64,000 nucleotides of DNA from Halegenticoccus soli (GCF_002844195.1 NZ_PEND01000001.1:372001-436000); one strand, 5' to 3'; positions 49,635 to 59,199 are shown, counted from the first letter of the stretch. Program-made: numbers and translations. Notes: generated by a model from the letters alone, not told the origin.

Positions 49635-50475
49635 CGTCGTCGGCGACCCCCCTCGGCGCTCCCCGCCCGCGGTCACTCCGTTCCCGGGACGATCGATCGG
49701 GATCGGCGTCCGTACCGCACCGTCCGTCGAGCGCGGGCGGATCGCCGACCGTCAGCGCGGCCGAGCCGAAAAACCCCCGCGGGGGCTCGACGTCCGCGAA
49801 TCCGCGCTCGCAGTGGGGGCACCGCGGCTCCGAGAGGAGGCCGACGTGAACCGTCTCGCCGCACGCCCCGCACTTCGCGGCGTCGACGCCGCACCCGTTC
49901 GCCGCCTCCCGCAACGCCGCGGTCGCGCGACGGCGCGACGCCTCGGCTTCGAGCGCCGCGGCCCGGGACTGGAGGTCGACGACGGCGCGGGCGAGGCGGC
50001 CCGCTTTCTCGTCCAGCTCGTCGCTCTCGTCGCGGAGGCCTTCGAGCACCTCCTCGTAGTTCTCGAAGCCGCGATCCAGTCTGTCGTCGAGCGCGTCGGC
50101 GCGCTCGCGCGCCTCGGCCGCCGTCTCGGCGGCACGACCGACCTGCTCGCGCAGCGCCGGGTGCTCGTGCCCTTCTGGCGCTTTCCCGTCGGTCTCGCGC
50201 TTGACCCGGACGAGCCGCTCGCGCAGGTCCGCGACCTTGCCGTCGAGGTCCGACTCGACGGCCTCGACGCGGGCCGAGAGCGCGTCCACGTCCGCCCTGA
50301 TCGCCTCGCGCTCCCGCTCGGACCGCGCGAGCGCGTCGCTCCCCTCCTCGATGAGGCGGAACGCGACGACGGCCCGGGTGAGCAGCTCGTTCCGGCCGAC
50401 GCCGAGTTCCGCCGCCTTCGCGTCGAGCCACTCCCGGAGTTCCGCCGGAAGCGCCTCCGACTGCTCCCCCGCCAT
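49627..50475 (-). CDS. Coiled-coil protein with N-terminal helical motif and C-terminal zinc ribbon
   Basis: 282 aa. The start ELREWLDAKAAELGVGRNELLTRAVVAFRL resembles a ribbon-helix-helix or small helical dimerisation unit (read as residues about 12-42). Residues 45-180 form a long coiled coil rich in Asp, Glu, Arg and Leu. CGVDAAKCGACGETVHVG and PRCPHCERGF provide a zinc ribbon (CxxC...CxxC) near residue 195-225. The C-terminus is disordered. Function unknown; possibly DNA- or RNA-associated. Translationally coupled to the Cys4 gene. Confidence 0.7.
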   Translation of the reverse strand: MAGEQSEALPAELREWLDAKAAELGVGRNELLTRAVVAFRLIEEGSDALARSEREREAIRADVDALSARVEAVESDLDGKVADLRERLVRVKRETDGKAPEGHEHPALREQVGRAAETAAEARERADALDDRLDRGFENYEEVLEGLRDESDELDEKAGRLARAVVDLQSRAAALEAEASRRRATAALREAANGCGVDAAKCGACGETVHVGLLSEPRCPHCERGFADVEPPRGFFGSAALTVGDPPALDGRCGTDADPDRSSRERSDRGRGAPRGVADDDE

Positions 50476-50611
50476 CTGTCAGAGGATTTTTTCGTGTCGC
50501 CTTAAGTATTTGTGAGCGCGGCCGTCGACCGCGCCCGCTCCGGCAGGCGGCGGTCCCAGTTCGCTCGGACGTGGCTCGAACCGGAGAACCCGGCGTCGGT
50601 CGGGACGATCG

Positions 50612-51448
50612 TCACCGGATCTTTCTCACGTCGCTCACGTCGAAGCCGCCCTCGTGGATCTCGGTCTCGAAGCGGACGATGTTCTCGGATTCGAGCCGCG
50701 AGAGCGCCCCCCGGAACTCCTTCACGACCATCGTCCGGGCGCGCCGGGAGCCGCCCGTCTCCCACTCGAACAGGAGCGTTCCGCTCGCGGCCTCCATGAG
50801 GTGGCCCAGTTCGGTCGACGTCAGCGTCTCCCGGCTCACGAGAAGGAGGATCAGCCCCTTCCACCCGTGAGAGGCCTTCTCCAGCCCCTTCAGCACCATC
50901 GCGATGTCCGTCCACGACGTGTCGTCGCTGATCGCCCCCACGAGGTCGGTGATCGAGTCGACGAGGACGAGGTTGCCGGGCGCGTGCTCGCTGAGGTAGT
51001 CGCCGAGGGCGTTGAGCACGTCGGTCCGCTCGTGGCGCCTGCCGAGATCAGAGAGCGACGACGCCTCCCCGGCGTACCAGTCGCGCGGTACCGGGGTGAG
51101 CTGGAAGTACTCCGGGGAGAAGTCGCGGAACCGGATCTCCTCGACGGCCGCCCGGACGAGGGCTTCGTCCATCGTGTGAGCCATCTCCCGGGCGAGGTAC
51201 TCCTCGTCGGCGGTGAACGAGAGGTAGTGGACCTCGGGGGGGACGCTCGCCCCCTCCGCAAGCGACCCGTAGTGGAGATCGAACTCCTCCGGCGCGGCGC
51301 GGGCGAGCGCGTTTATCGCCGCGCTGGTGTGGAGAAACTCCCGCGCGCCGGCCCCGGATTCGCCGACGAGGAGGACGACGCTCCCCGGCGGCGCGCCGCC
51401 GCCGATGATCGAGTCCAGCCGCGAGACGCCGAGGGGGATGGTGTCCAT
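50612..51448 (-). CDS. RecA/KaiC-superfamily protein lacking the Walker A lysine
   Basis: 278 aa. It has the KaiC/RAD55 opening PLGVSRLDSIIGGGAPPGSVVLLVGE, but the P-loop reads GESGAGARE (residues 29-37), with Ala-Arg where GK(S/T) is required. Walker B-like NLVLVDSITDLVG is preserved, as is the later GLILLLVSRETL. Proteins of this shape in haloarchaea are described as HTR-like or RAD55-family and may bind but not hydrolyse nucleotide. The C-terminus RFETEIHEGGFDVSDVRKI is typical. Single gene; role unknown. Confidence 0.75.
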   Translation of the reverse strand: MDTIPLGVSRLDSIIGGGAPPGSVVLLVGESGAGAREFLHTSAAINALARAAPEEFDLHYGSLAEGASVPPEVHYLSFTADEEYLAREMAHTMDEALVRAAVEEIRFRDFSPEYFQLTPVPRDWYAGEASSLSDLGRRHERTDVLNALGDYLSEHAPGNLVLVDSITDLVGAISDDTSWTDIAMVLKGLEKASHGWKGLILLLVSRETLTSTELGHLMEAASGTLLFEWETGGSRRARTMVVKEFRGALSRLESENIVRFETEIHEGGFDVSDVRKIR

Positions 51449-51542
51449 GCACCCCGTGTTCGGGGAGGGTCCTTATCCGTTACGCCGCTCGGGGATCGGG
51501 CGGCTGAGCGACCTTTCCCGGCGATAGCCGGTCTGCGTCGCG

Positions 51543-52577
51543 CTACGTCGGGCCGTTTTCCCCGTCGCGGTCCTCGCGGTCCTCGCCGCCCTTACCGCCC
51601 TTACCGCCCTTGCCGCCCTCGACGACCGCCCCTCGGTTGCGGCCCCGAACGACTGCCACCTCGCCGTCGACGCCGGCGTCGTCGAGCGCCTCCTCGCCGG
51701 CCGCACGCGCCTCGTCGGCGTGGTCCGCGTCGGTGACGCCGAACACGGCCGGCCCCCAGGAGGATTGGCCGACCCCGTACACCGCGGGCGAGGCGGCGAG
51801 CGCCGCCACCAGTTCGCCCACCGGCGGCCGGTAGACGCCGCCCTGTTCGTCGGCGTACCACGCGCCGTTCAACCGCCCGATCTCCTCGACCGCCTCGCCG
51901 AAGGGCTCCGCCGCGCCCTCGGCGACCGCCGGGAGGAGCCGCCGGGCGACCACGCCCGCGACGCGGTCGGCGATGGCGGGATCGGCGCGCTCGACGACGG
52001 CGCGCATGCTCGCGTCCTCCGCGTCGCCGTTTCGGCCCGGATCCGCGTCGGGGACCACGAGCAGAAACCGCCAGTGGTCGGGGATCTCGTGTCGGGCGGC
52101 GACGGCGGGAACCGTCCAGTCGCCGTCCGCGGGCCGAGCGGTGGTAAAGCGCGCGGTCGGGTGGCCGGCGTCGAGGACGAACCCCCCGGACTCGAACGCG
52201 GCGACGCCGACGCCGGAGCGGCCGCCGCGGCCGAGCGCGGGCGCGCGGTCCCGGACGCCGGGGTCGCGGCCGTGCGCCCGCGCGACCGCCGAGAGCGTGG
52301 CGAGCGCGAGCTGCGTCCCGCTGCCGAGGCCGGCGTGGCGGGGGAGCGCGCGCTCCACCGAGACGGTGGCCCCGGGCAGATCGAGCAGCGAGACGGCGCG
52401 CTCCGCGTACAGGCGCGCGGTCGGGTCCGCGCAGTCGACCCCGTCGGCCGGCTCGGCCCGGACCGCGACCCGCGGCTCCTCGATGGCGGCGCCGATCGCG
52501 CCGTACAGGCGCTCGTGCGAGAGGCTAAGGTTCCCGAAGCCGAAGTGGAGGCGCGCCCCGGCGGAGACTCGGACCAT
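51543..52577 (-). CDS. Beta-ribofuranosylaminobenzene 5'-phosphate synthase family (GHMP) protein
   Basis: 344 aa. The GHMP fold is evident in ARLHFGFGNLS at the start, the ATP-loop-like LPRHAGLGSGTQLALATLSAVA and FESGGFVLDAG. This subgroup in methanogens makes the first intermediate of methanopterin from PRPP and 4-hydroxybenzoate; haloarchaea are not known to make methanopterin, so the role here is unclear. The C-terminus adds a GGKGGKGGKGG run encoded by 9-base repeats (51590-51615) and an acidic tail. MVRVSAGARL is the family start. Confidence 0.8.
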   Translation of the reverse strand: MVRVSAGARLHFGFGNLSLSHERLYGAIGAAIEEPRVAVRAEPADGVDCADPTARLYAERAVSLLDLPGATVSVERALPRHAGLGSGTQLALATLSAVARAHGRDPGVRDRAPALGRGGRSGVGVAAFESGGFVLDAGHPTARFTTARPADGDWTVPAVAARHEIPDHWRFLLVVPDADPGRNGDAEDASMRAVVERADPAIADRVAGVVARRLLPAVAEGAAEPFGEAVEEIGRLNGAWYADEQGGVYRPPVGELVAALAASPAVYGVGQSSWGPAVFGVTDADHADEARAAGEEALDDAGVDGEVAVVRGRNRGAVVEGGKGGKGGKGGEDREDRDGENGPT

Positions 52578-52839
52578 GCACCGACGTTCGGAGGGCCGCC
52601 GTATCCCGGTTTCGGCGGTGGCAACGCCGAACGGTGAACGGGCGAGCCCGGCCGAATCTGTCGAATAACTCGTTTAGCACAAAGTATTTACCTTATTCGC
52701 GAATATATTTTAAACGTAACATGTGGTTTCGGAAACGCACGCTCGGGCGATCGGAGCCGCAACGGTCGTCGGGACGCGGACCGTCCTCGGCCGTCGAGGA
52801 GTGGCAGCCGGGTCACCGGAGGCGGCGCCGTTCGCTTCG

Positions 52840-53142
52840 ATGACGGTCGATCTCGCGGCCGCCGAACCGCTAATCGCGCTGTCGTCGACCGCCGCGTCTC
52901 GCGCGGCGATCGATTCCGGCCTTCCGGTGTCCGATCCGGCGTTTCTCCTGTCGGGGGAGTGGTGGGACGCGGGGGCCGGAGACCTCCTAAAGCGCGCTTT
53001 CGCGGTCGTGATCTGGTTCCTGATCTTCCCGGTCGTCTGGAAGATCGGAACCCTGTGGGAGGACTATTCGGACGCGTTCGGCCGCTCGGCGACCCGGGAG
53101 ATCGAATCCGAGCCCGTGTCCGACTCCGATCCGGAGGAGTGA
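52840..53142 (+). CDS. Small single-pass membrane protein
   Basis: 100 aa if read from MTVDLAAAEPL. One clear hydrophobic helix (LLKRAFAVVIWFLIFPVVWKIGTLW) is followed by a charged C-terminus with SEPVSDSDPEE. A strong AT-rich promoter block (AATATATTTTAAAC) ends at 52714, 125 bases upstream; a 40-codon frame (52721-52843) lies between, overlapping this ATG by ATGA, so it may be a coupled leader gene, or the membrane protein may start at a GTG at 52723. The start is therefore uncertain. Confidence 0.45.
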   Translation: MTVDLAAAEPLIALSSTAASRAAIDSGLPVSDPAFLLSGEWWDAGAGDLLKRAFAVVIWFLIFPVVWKIGTLWEDYSDAFGRSATREIESEPVSDSDPEE

Positions 53143-53173
53143 TCCGCTCCCCGACCCGGTACGGGGCCCGCCC

Positions 53174-53491
53174 TCAAGACGGCAGCGGACAGAGACTCGC
53201 GGTGAAGACGGCGACCTCGTCGGTGTCGTTGCGCGCTCCGTGCGTGACGCCGCGCTCGTGGAGCACGACGCCCGGCGCGTCGATCTCCTCCTCCTCGTCA
53301 CCCTGGACGACGGTGACCGTCCCCCGGAGGACGTGAAAGACGTTCGTGCTCGCGTCGTGTTCGTGCGGGTCGAGCGCCGCGCCGGGGCCGAGCGCGAACG
53401 CCTTCACCAGCACGTCGTCCGTGACGACCAGCTCGGCGGTGGCGACCTCGCCCGGCTCCGGCGAGAGCGCTTTCAGTCGGTCGAGCGACAT
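53174..53491 (-). CDS. Cupin-domain protein
   Basis: 105 aa. Cupin motif 1 DPHEHDASTNVFHVLRG (metal ligands His, His, and the Asn/Thr position of Glu) and motif 2 LHERGVTHGARN are both present; a short loop separates them. Single-domain cupins of this size bind a metal and act as isomerases, sensors or dioxygenases; no prediction is possible. Start at MSLDRLKAL. Confidence 0.85.
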   Translation of the reverse strand: MSLDRLKALSPEPGEVATAELVVTDDVLVKAFALGPGAALDPHEHDASTNVFHVLRGTVTVVQGDEEEEIDAPGVVLHERGVTHGARNDTDEVAVFTASLCPLPS

Positions 53492-53525
53492 GGGTGGACC
53501 GAGGCGGCCGCTCGGCTTAACAGTG

Positions 53526-53692
53526 GTGCCCCGTCGATAGGATAGGTAGTGTTCAGATACGCGGTTGCCGCGAGGAGTTCCACCAGGGGCCACCAGAAAG
53601 CTCTCGCCCTTTCAATCCACCAGGATCACGGCTGATCGCCCCCGCCGAACCGCCGACGGTAACTTCCGTCTCTGAACAGTGCCCCGTCGATA
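53526..53692. mobile_element. MITE-like relic with inverted ends and flanking direct repeats
   Basis: A 129-base segment (53550-53678) begins TGTTCAGA and ends TCTGAACA, with further imperfect matching inward (ACG..GTTG.CG against ACG..GTTACCG). It is bounded by a direct repeat GTGCCCCGTCGATA (53526-53539 and 53679-53692). There is no frame inside. The structure fits a small non-autonomous transposon remnant in the 340-base gap between the cupin and the acidic secreted protein. Confidence 0.4.
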
Positions 53693-53834
53693 CGTGCGGC
53701 AAAAGCGATTCCGTCGCCGGATTCCCGCCGCATCGATCGCTCGTCGACCGCTCGTCGGTTCTTCGGCGAACGACGGGGACGACGGGGGCGGCGGGTCGGG
53801 TGTCAGAACTGCACGTCGATCCAGCCCGCCCGGG

Positions 53835-54689
53835 TCAGCGGCCGACGCCGACGTTCACCGACGCGCCCGCGCCGGCGGTCGCGGTCGCCCCGTCGTCGTC
53901 ATCGTCTTCCTCCCCTTCTTCGTCCTCGTCGTCTCCCTTCCGGTCGTCCTCGTCTCCCTTCCGGTCGTCGCGCTCCCGGTCGTCACCGTCGCGGTCGGCG
54001 CGGTCGTGGTGATCCCGTCCGCGCTCGTCGGCGTTCTCGCGCGCCTGCTTCGCCCGCTCGCGCGCGTCGTCGGCGCGGTCGCGGCCCTCCGATCCGTCGT
54101 CGGCGTCGTCCCCGCCTTCGTCGTCGGCGCGGTCGTCCCCCCCGGCGACGGCACTCACGGCCCAGCCGAGGTTCCCGTCGAGGAACCCGGCGAAGTACGT
54201 GCGGATGAGGTCGTGGATCCGCTCGACGTGGGGCGGAACGCGGTCGGGCAGCTCCTCCGGCGGACCGGCGCGGTCGCCGTCCTCGGCGTCGAACTCGGTC
54301 GATTCGAGCGTCAGCTCGCCCGAGTCGAGGGCGTACTCCAGTTCGCCCTCGAACCCGTCGCCGCGGAGGGACACCTCGAGTTCCTCGTCCGCGTCGGTCT
54401 GGAACGTCAGCGTCCCGTTCGCGCCCGTGGTGCCGACGAGCGTCCCGTTCTCGTAGACGCTCACGTTCGCCTCCGCGGCACCGTCCCGCGTCACGGTCAC
54501 CGTCACCGTCCCGTTGTCGTACGTCGCGTCGGCGTCGAGCGACGCCTCGGCGCTTCCGTCCGCGTCCGCCTCCGCGGTTGCGGTCGCCGTTGCCGTCGTC
54601 GCGGTCGTGTTCGAAGCCGCCGCGGCTCCGATCCCGGCGGTCACCAGCAGCGTCGCCAGCGCGATTGCGAGTAGTTTGGTCGGTCGCAT
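53835..54689 (-). CDS. Secreted, very acidic low-complexity protein
   Basis: 284 aa. Signal peptide LLAIALATLLVTAGIGAAAA, an Ala/Thr-rich spacer, a carboxypeptidase-regulatory-like strand domain (YDNGTVTVTVTRDGAAEANVSVYENG... in pieces, residues about 60-125; pattern GTxxVxVYENGTLVGTT), a helical segment (PPHVERIHDLIRTYFAGFL) and then about 90 residues of Asp, Glu, Arg and Gly repeats (DDRKGDEDDRKGDDED). Not recognised beyond that; a surface-exposed protein is likely. Ends with an Ala/Gly segment. Convergence with the MITE-like relic leaves no terminator in view. Confidence 0.65.
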   Translation of the reverse strand: MRPTKLLAIALATLLVTAGIGAAAASNTTATTATATATAEADADGSAEASLDADATYDNGTVTVTVTRDGAAEANVSVYENGTLVGTTGANGTLTFQTDADEELEVSLRGDGFEGELEYALDSGELTLESTEFDAEDGDRAGPPEELPDRVPPHVERIHDLIRTYFAGFLDGNLGWAVSAVAGGDDRADDEGGDDADDGSEGRDRADDARERAKQARENADERGRDHHDRADRDGDDRERDDRKGDEDDRKGDDEDEEGEEDDDDDGATATAGAGASVNVGVGR

Positions 54690-54921
54690 TGCGGCCTCCC
54701 GTTGCCCGGTGGCCCTCATTAACGGTGGTCACGCTGAAACCCGATTCTCCGCGTTTCGAGCGCTCTCTCCCCGAATTAAGCCGGATTAAATCGGGCTTAA
54801 CGGTTCGTTTTCCGGGCGACCGCTCGTCGCCCGGCGCGGAAGCCTGCCGGCGGTCGCCCGCGCGAGCGACCCTGAGTTCTCAACCCGCGAGCTTAGGACG
54901 CGCCGCCGCCGAGCACGACGT

Positions 54922-55275
54922 ATGAAGTGCGAGGAGGGGACCCCCGAGGGGTGGCACGAGGTGGCGGACCCCGATGCGCGCGTCGAACGGCACGACCCCG
55001 AGTCCGTGCGCCTGTTCGTCCACGGCGAGCAGGACCTCAGCGTCCAGGTCGGCGCGCTCGACCTGCGCTCGCCCGACGAGGCGGACCGGACGTACCGCTT
55101 ATCGGTCGTCCGCGACCGCGAGGCGGGGCGCAGAAAGACGACGGAGTTCGCCGGCCTCGCGGATCGGCGGGCGGCGCTCGCGGCCGCCTGCCGGTTCATG
55201 AGCGCGTACAGCGCGTCGGAAGATCCGTCGGTCGAAGCGGTCGAGAGCGCGATGGCGGCCGTCGAGCGGGAGTAG
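54922..55275 (+). CDS. Conserved-type small soluble protein
   Basis: 117 aa, no family recognised. N-terminal strand pair (MKCEEGTPEGWHEVADPDARVERHD), a VRLFVHGEQDLSVQVGALDLRS middle, an RTYRLSVVRDREAG strand, and a C-terminal helix (AALAAACRFMSAYSA). It is convergent with the guaA operon. Good codon use and a single ATG make it a real gene. Confidence 0.65.
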   Translation: MKCEEGTPEGWHEVADPDARVERHDPESVRLFVHGEQDLSVQVGALDLRSPDEADRTYRLSVVRDREAGRRKTTEFAGLADRRAALAAACRFMSAYSASEDPSVEAVESAMAAVERE

Positions 55276-55287
55276 CCGACCCGAAAA

Positions 55288-55617
55288 TCAGGCGAGCTCC
55301 TCGGCGACCACGTCGGGGCCGAGCAGGGCGGGATCGACCGCGAGGTCCGCCTGCCCGCGCGCGAACTCGGGCAGCGACTCGCGCGCGTAGATCACGACCT
55401 TCACGTGCGGGTTGCGCTCCTTCGCGACCGATATCGCCGTCGCGTCGGAGACGTCAGTCAGCACGAGCAGGTCGGCGTCCGCCAACCCCGCCTCGTCCAT
55501 GGACGCGCGCGTCGCGAGTCCGTCGATCCGAACGGTTTCGACGCCCTGTGCGGCGAGCGCGTCCCCGATGTGCTCTTCGTCCGCGCCGGCGATGAGTGCC
55601 TTTCTCGTCACGGTCAC
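55288..55617 (-). CDS. Rossmann-like small protein, last gene of the pyrG-guaA operon
   Basis: 109 aa. [25 protein letters not shown] shows a strand-glycine loop-helix start (in pieces [12 protein letters not shown]), then [31 protein letters not shown] and [17 protein letters not shown], a flavodoxin-like alternation without a nucleotide motif. In other haloarchaea small proteins of this kind accompany pyrG. It starts at GTG, overlapping the stop of guaA (GTGA). Function unknown. Confidence 0.7.
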   Translation of the reverse strand: MTVTRKALIAGADEEHIGDALAAQGVETVRIDGLATRASMDEAGLADADLLVLTDVSDATAISVAKERNPHVKVVIYARESLPEFARGQADLAVDPALLGPDVVAEELA

Positions 55618-56531
55618 TCGTACTCGATGGTCGCCGGGGGCTTATGCGTCACGTCGTAGACGACGCGGGCGACGTTCTCGTTCGTCCCGGTGATGCGGCT
55701 CTGGATGCGCTGGAGCGTCTCCCAGTCGATCTCCTGGGCGCGGGCGGTCATGCCGTCGCGCGATTCGACCGATCGGACCGCGACGATCCAGCCGTGGACG
55801 CGGTTGTCGCCCTTGACGCCGGTTCCCTTGCCGACGACGGCGGCGAACGCCTGCCACGGGTCGTACTCCTCCAGCTCCTCTTCGACGACGTGGCACGCCT
55901 CGCGGGCGACCTCGACCTTCTCGCGGGTGATCTCGCCCACGACGCGGACCGCGAGCCCCGGCCCGGGGAACGGCATGCGCTCCGAGATGACCCTCTCCAG
56001 GCCGAGTTCGCGGGCGACCTCGCGGACCTCGTCCTTGTACAGGTCGCGGACCGGCTCGACGATGCCCTCGAAGTCGACCACGTCCGGCAGGCCGCCGACG
56101 TTGTGGTGGGACTTGATGCCGCCCTCGCTCTCGATGCGGTCGGGGTAGATCGTCCCCTGCACGAGGTAGTCGGCCGCCGTCTCCGTGGCCTCGCGCTCGA
56201 ACTCGCGGATGAACTGCTCGCCGATCACCTCGCGCTTCTCCTCCGGGTCCGTCACCCCGGCGAGCGCGTCGAGGAACCGCTCCTCGGCGTCGACGACGCG
56301 CAGGCTCTCCATGAACGAGAAGGTCTCGCGGATCTCGTCGGTCTCGCCCTTGCGCATCAGGCCGGTGTCGACGTAGACGGGCGTGAGCTGTTCGCCGATC
56401 GCGCGGTAGGCGAGCGTGGCCGCGACGGACGAGTCGACGCCGCCGGAGAGGGCGATGACGGCGTGGGCGTCCCCGACCTGTTCCCGGATCTCCGCCGTCG
56501 CCTCCTCGATGAAGCGCTCCGCGTCGACCAT
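55614..56531 (-). CDS. guaA: GMP synthase, ATP-pyrophosphatase subunit (GuaAB)
   Basis: 305 aa. PP-loop [15 protein letters not shown] near residue 30, [10 protein letters not shown], the [14 protein letters not shown] block (XMP binding) and the C-terminal dimerisation domain ending [11 protein letters not shown]. As usual in archaea, the glutaminase half is a separate gene and not in this window. It amidates XMP to GMP. The ATG overlaps the stop of pyrG (TGATGG arrangement), so CTP and GMP synthesis are translationally coupled. Confidence 0.95.
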   Translation of the reverse strand: MVDAERFIEEATAEIREQVGDAHAVIALSGGVDSSVAATLAYRAIGEQLTPVYVDTGLMRKGETDEIRETFSFMESLRVVDAEERFLDALAGVTDPEEKREVIGEQFIREFEREATETAADYLVQGTIYPDRIESEGGIKSHHNVGGLPDVVDFEGIVEPVRDLYKDEVREVARELGLERVISERMPFPGPGLAVRVVGEITREKVEVAREACHVVEEELEEYDPWQAFAAVVGKGTGVKGDNRVHGWIVAVRSVESRDGMTARAQEIDWETLQRIQSRITGTNENVARVVYDVTHKPPATIEYE

Positions 56532-58192
56532 CAGGCCTCCACCTCGCGTTCCTCCGGGCGACCGTCGGTTTCCGTCCGCTCGAGCACCGCGTCGACGAGG
56601 CCGACGAACGGCGGGCTCGCGCGGTCCGGCCGGGAGCGGTACTCGGGGTGGAACTGGGTTCCGAGGAAGTACGGGTGGTCGTCGAGTTCGAGGACCTCCA
56701 TGCGGTTGCCGGCGCGCCCGGAGAACGTGAGGTTCTCCGACTCCAGCCGGTCGATGTACTCGGGGTTCACCTCGTAGCGGTGGCGGTGGCGCTCGACGCA
56801 GGAGTCGCCGCCGTAGACGCGGGCGGCGAGCGATCCCGGCTCGATCTCCGTCTCGTGGGCGCCGAGGCGCATCGTCCCGCCGAGATCCTGCAGGTCGTAC
56901 TGCTCGGGCAGGAGGTCGATGACCGGGTGGGGCGCGTCGGGATCGATCTCGGTGGAGTGTGCGCCCTCCAGCCCGAGGACGTTCCGCGCGTGCTCGACGA
57001 CCGCGAGCTGGAAGCCGAGGCAGAGCCCGAGGAACGGGACGCCGTGTTCGCGCGCGTAGCGGACGGCCTCGATCTTCCCCCTCGTGCCGCGGGAGCCGAA
57101 GCCGCCGGGGACGACGATCCCGTCGGCGTCCCGGAGCCGCTCCGCGTGGTGGTCGTGCATCTCGTCCGAGTCGACCCAGAGCACGTTGACGTCGACGCCG
57201 CGCTCGATGCCGGCGTGCTTCAGCGCCTCGTGGATCGACATGTACGCGTCCTCCAGCGCGTACTTGCCGACGAGGGCGATGTCGACCGAGCCGGTTCGGT
57301 CGCGGGTGACGAGCTCGCGCCAGCGGCTGTCGCGCTCCACCTTCGGGAGCGCCTCGTCGGCGAGGTTCAGCCGCTCCATCACGTACTCGTCGAGCCCCTC
57401 CTCTTCGACCATGAGCGGCACGTGGTAGATGTCCGGCACGTCCGGGTTCGAGAAGACGGCCTCGGTCGGCACGTCGCAGAAGAGGGCGATCTTCTCTTTG
57501 GTCTCCGGGTCGAGCTCGTCCTCGCAGCGGCCGACCAGGACGTCCGGCTGGAGGCCGATCGAGCGTAGCTCCTTCACGCTGTGCTGAGTGGGCTTCGTCT
57601 TCTGTTCGCCGTTCTTCGAGTAGGGGACGAGCGTCACGTGGGCGAAGAGGATGTCGTCGTCCTCCTCCTCGTGGGCGAACTGCCGGAGCGCCTCCAGGAA
57701 CGGCATCGACTCGATGTCGCCGACGGTGCCGCCGACCTCGACGATGCAGACGTCGGTCCCCTCGGCGGCCTCGCGGATGCGCCGCTTGATGTCGTCCGTG
57801 ACGTGGGGGATGATCTGCACCGTCTTGCCGAGGTAGTCCCCGGCGCGCTCCTTTTCGATGACGTGCTGGTAGGTCTTGCCCGTGGTGATGTTGTGGTCGG
57901 AGGTCATGTCGACCCCGAGGAACCGCTCGTAGTTCCCCAGGTCGAGGTCGACCTCGCCGCCGTCCTTCAGCACGTACACCTCGCCGTGCTGGTACGGGTT
58001 CATCGTCCCGGCGTCGACGTTCAGGTACGGGTCGATCTTGACCGCCGTCACGTCGAAGCCGGCGTTCGCCAGCAGTCGCCCGGTGCTCGCGGCGGTGATC
58101 CCCTTTCCGAGCCCGGACATGACACCCCCGGTTACGAAAATGAACTTCCTCCCCTTGTCGGGGTCGTATCCCGTGTCGGGTTCCGTCGGCAT
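56531..58192 (-). CDS. pyrG: CTP synthase
   Basis: 553 aa. Synthetase domain: [17 protein letters not shown] (P-loop), [24 protein letters not shown] in two blocks, [12 protein letters not shown]. Glutaminase domain: [12 protein letters not shown], nucleophile Cys in [14 protein letters not shown], and catalytic His/Glu in FHPEYRS near the C-terminus. It aminates UTP with glutamine nitrogen. First gene of an operon with guaA and a small Rossmann protein. The 370-base spacer upstream has a GGCTTATT box and two GGTGTCCG repeats but no gene. Confidence 0.96.
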   Translation of the reverse strand: MPTEPDTGYDPDKGRKFIFVTGGVMSGLGKGITAASTGRLLANAGFDVTAVKIDPYLNVDAGTMNPYQHGEVYVLKDGGEVDLDLGNYERFLGVDMTSDHNITTGKTYQHVIEKERAGDYLGKTVQIIPHVTDDIKRRIREAAEGTDVCIVEVGGTVGDIESMPFLEALRQFAHEEEDDDILFAHVTLVPYSKNGEQKTKPTQHSVKELRSIGLQPDVLVGRCEDELDPETKEKIALFCDVPTEAVFSNPDVPDIYHVPLMVEEEGLDEYVMERLNLADEALPKVERDSRWRELVTRDRTGSVDIALVGKYALEDAYMSIHEALKHAGIERGVDVNVLWVDSDEMHDHHAERLRDADGIVVPGGFGSRGTRGKIEAVRYAREHGVPFLGLCLGFQLAVVEHARNVLGLEGAHSTEIDPDAPHPVIDLLPEQYDLQDLGGTMRLGAHETEIEPGSLAARVYGGDSCVERHRHRYEVNPEYIDRLESENLTFSGRAGNRMEVLELDDHPYFLGTQFHPEYRSRPDRASPPFVGLVDAVLERTETDGRPEEREVEA

Positions 58193-58562
58193 ACCGAGTG
58201 TGCGCCACGGCGATTGAAAACCGTTTCGAAGCGGCGCACGAACGCATCAGCGAGCGAAACTCCCCGCCGTCGGGAGGGATCTTCCGGCCGTAACGCGGCG
58301 CCGTCCGCGCTCCGGGAGGAGTCACGGATCGCCGCCGAGATCGATCGGACAGACGGCGACGACGGGGTCGCGGCGCGGTCGAGGGGAAACGTCGGCTTAT
58401 TCCGACGGTCCGCGCATAAGGTGTCCGGAACTGACCGAAACGGTGTCCGTCGTTGAAGTGAGTCGGCGGCGCGGTTGGGGACGGAGCCCTCAGTCCGCCG
58501 ACGTCCGTTTCGACGGTCGAAGCGGAGCCGGCGCGGAGTGACGCAGGCCAGGAGAGACACGC

Positions 58563-59030
58563 ATGAACCGGACGCTAATCGCCCTCGCCGTCGTCGCTGT
58601 CGTCGCGGGTCTGTTCGTCGCCGCCCCCACGGTCGCACAGGACGACAGCGACGGCGAGACACGGATCGTACAGCACCAGGAGAGTTCGCAGCACGCCGAC
58701 GCGGAGAGCACACAGCGCGTGCACGTCGAGACACACGGCACTGTCGAGGAGACGCACAGCACTCGCGTCGAGACGAGTTCCGACGGCCACACGTCCGTCG
58801 TCACGACGAACGGCTCGGGCGAGGGTGCGACGTGTCAGTCGTCGGTGACTCGCTCGGCCCAGCACACCACCCACGACGGGAACGGCTCGGTGACGGTCGT
58901 GAGCGAAACCGACCGGACGACGGGTCAGTGCGGCGAGCTGACCGAGGAAGGAGGGATGGACCTCTCGGACGCGATGGACGAGCAGTTCTTCTCGGGCCTC
59001 CGAGTCGTCGAGCACGAGCGCGAGAACTGA
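58563..59030 (+). CDS. Secreted protein of unknown function
   Basis: 155 aa. Signal peptide [22 protein letters not shown] followed by a His/Thr/Glu/Ser-rich domain with repeated [17 protein letters not shown]-type strands and two cysteines (Cys near residue 92 and 124) that could form a disulfide. The C-terminus is acidic and helical. No family recognised. It is the last clear gene before a gene-poor 1.5 kb. Confidence 0.6.
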   Translation: MNRTLIALAVVAVVAGLFVAAPTVAQDDSDGETRIVQHQESSQHADAESTQRVHVETHGTVEETHSTRVETSSDGHTSVVTTNGSGEGATCQSSVTRSAQHTTHDGNGSVTVVSETDRTTGQCGELTEEGGMDLSDAMDEQFFSGLRVVEHEREN

Positions 59031-59084
59031 CGCCGATCTCCGATGCCGCGCGCCCCGCTCTCGCCGCCTCGAACGCGCCTCCCC

Positions 59085-59199
59085 TCGTTCACCGTCCACA
59101 CTCCTCCTCGTTCACCGTCCACACTCCCCCTCTTTCGCCGTCCACGTTTCCGCCCGTTTACCGCTCACGGTTTTCCCCGTTCACCGTTCTCCTTCCCGT
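59085..59199. repeat. Five tandem 23-base repeats
   Basis: Units start at 59085, 59108, 59131, 59154 and 59177, each near (T/C)CGTTCACCGTCCACACTCC; the first two are almost identical and the later three diverge. The exact 23-base period over five units and the lack of a plausible frame point to a non-coding minisatellite. Confidence 0.75.
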
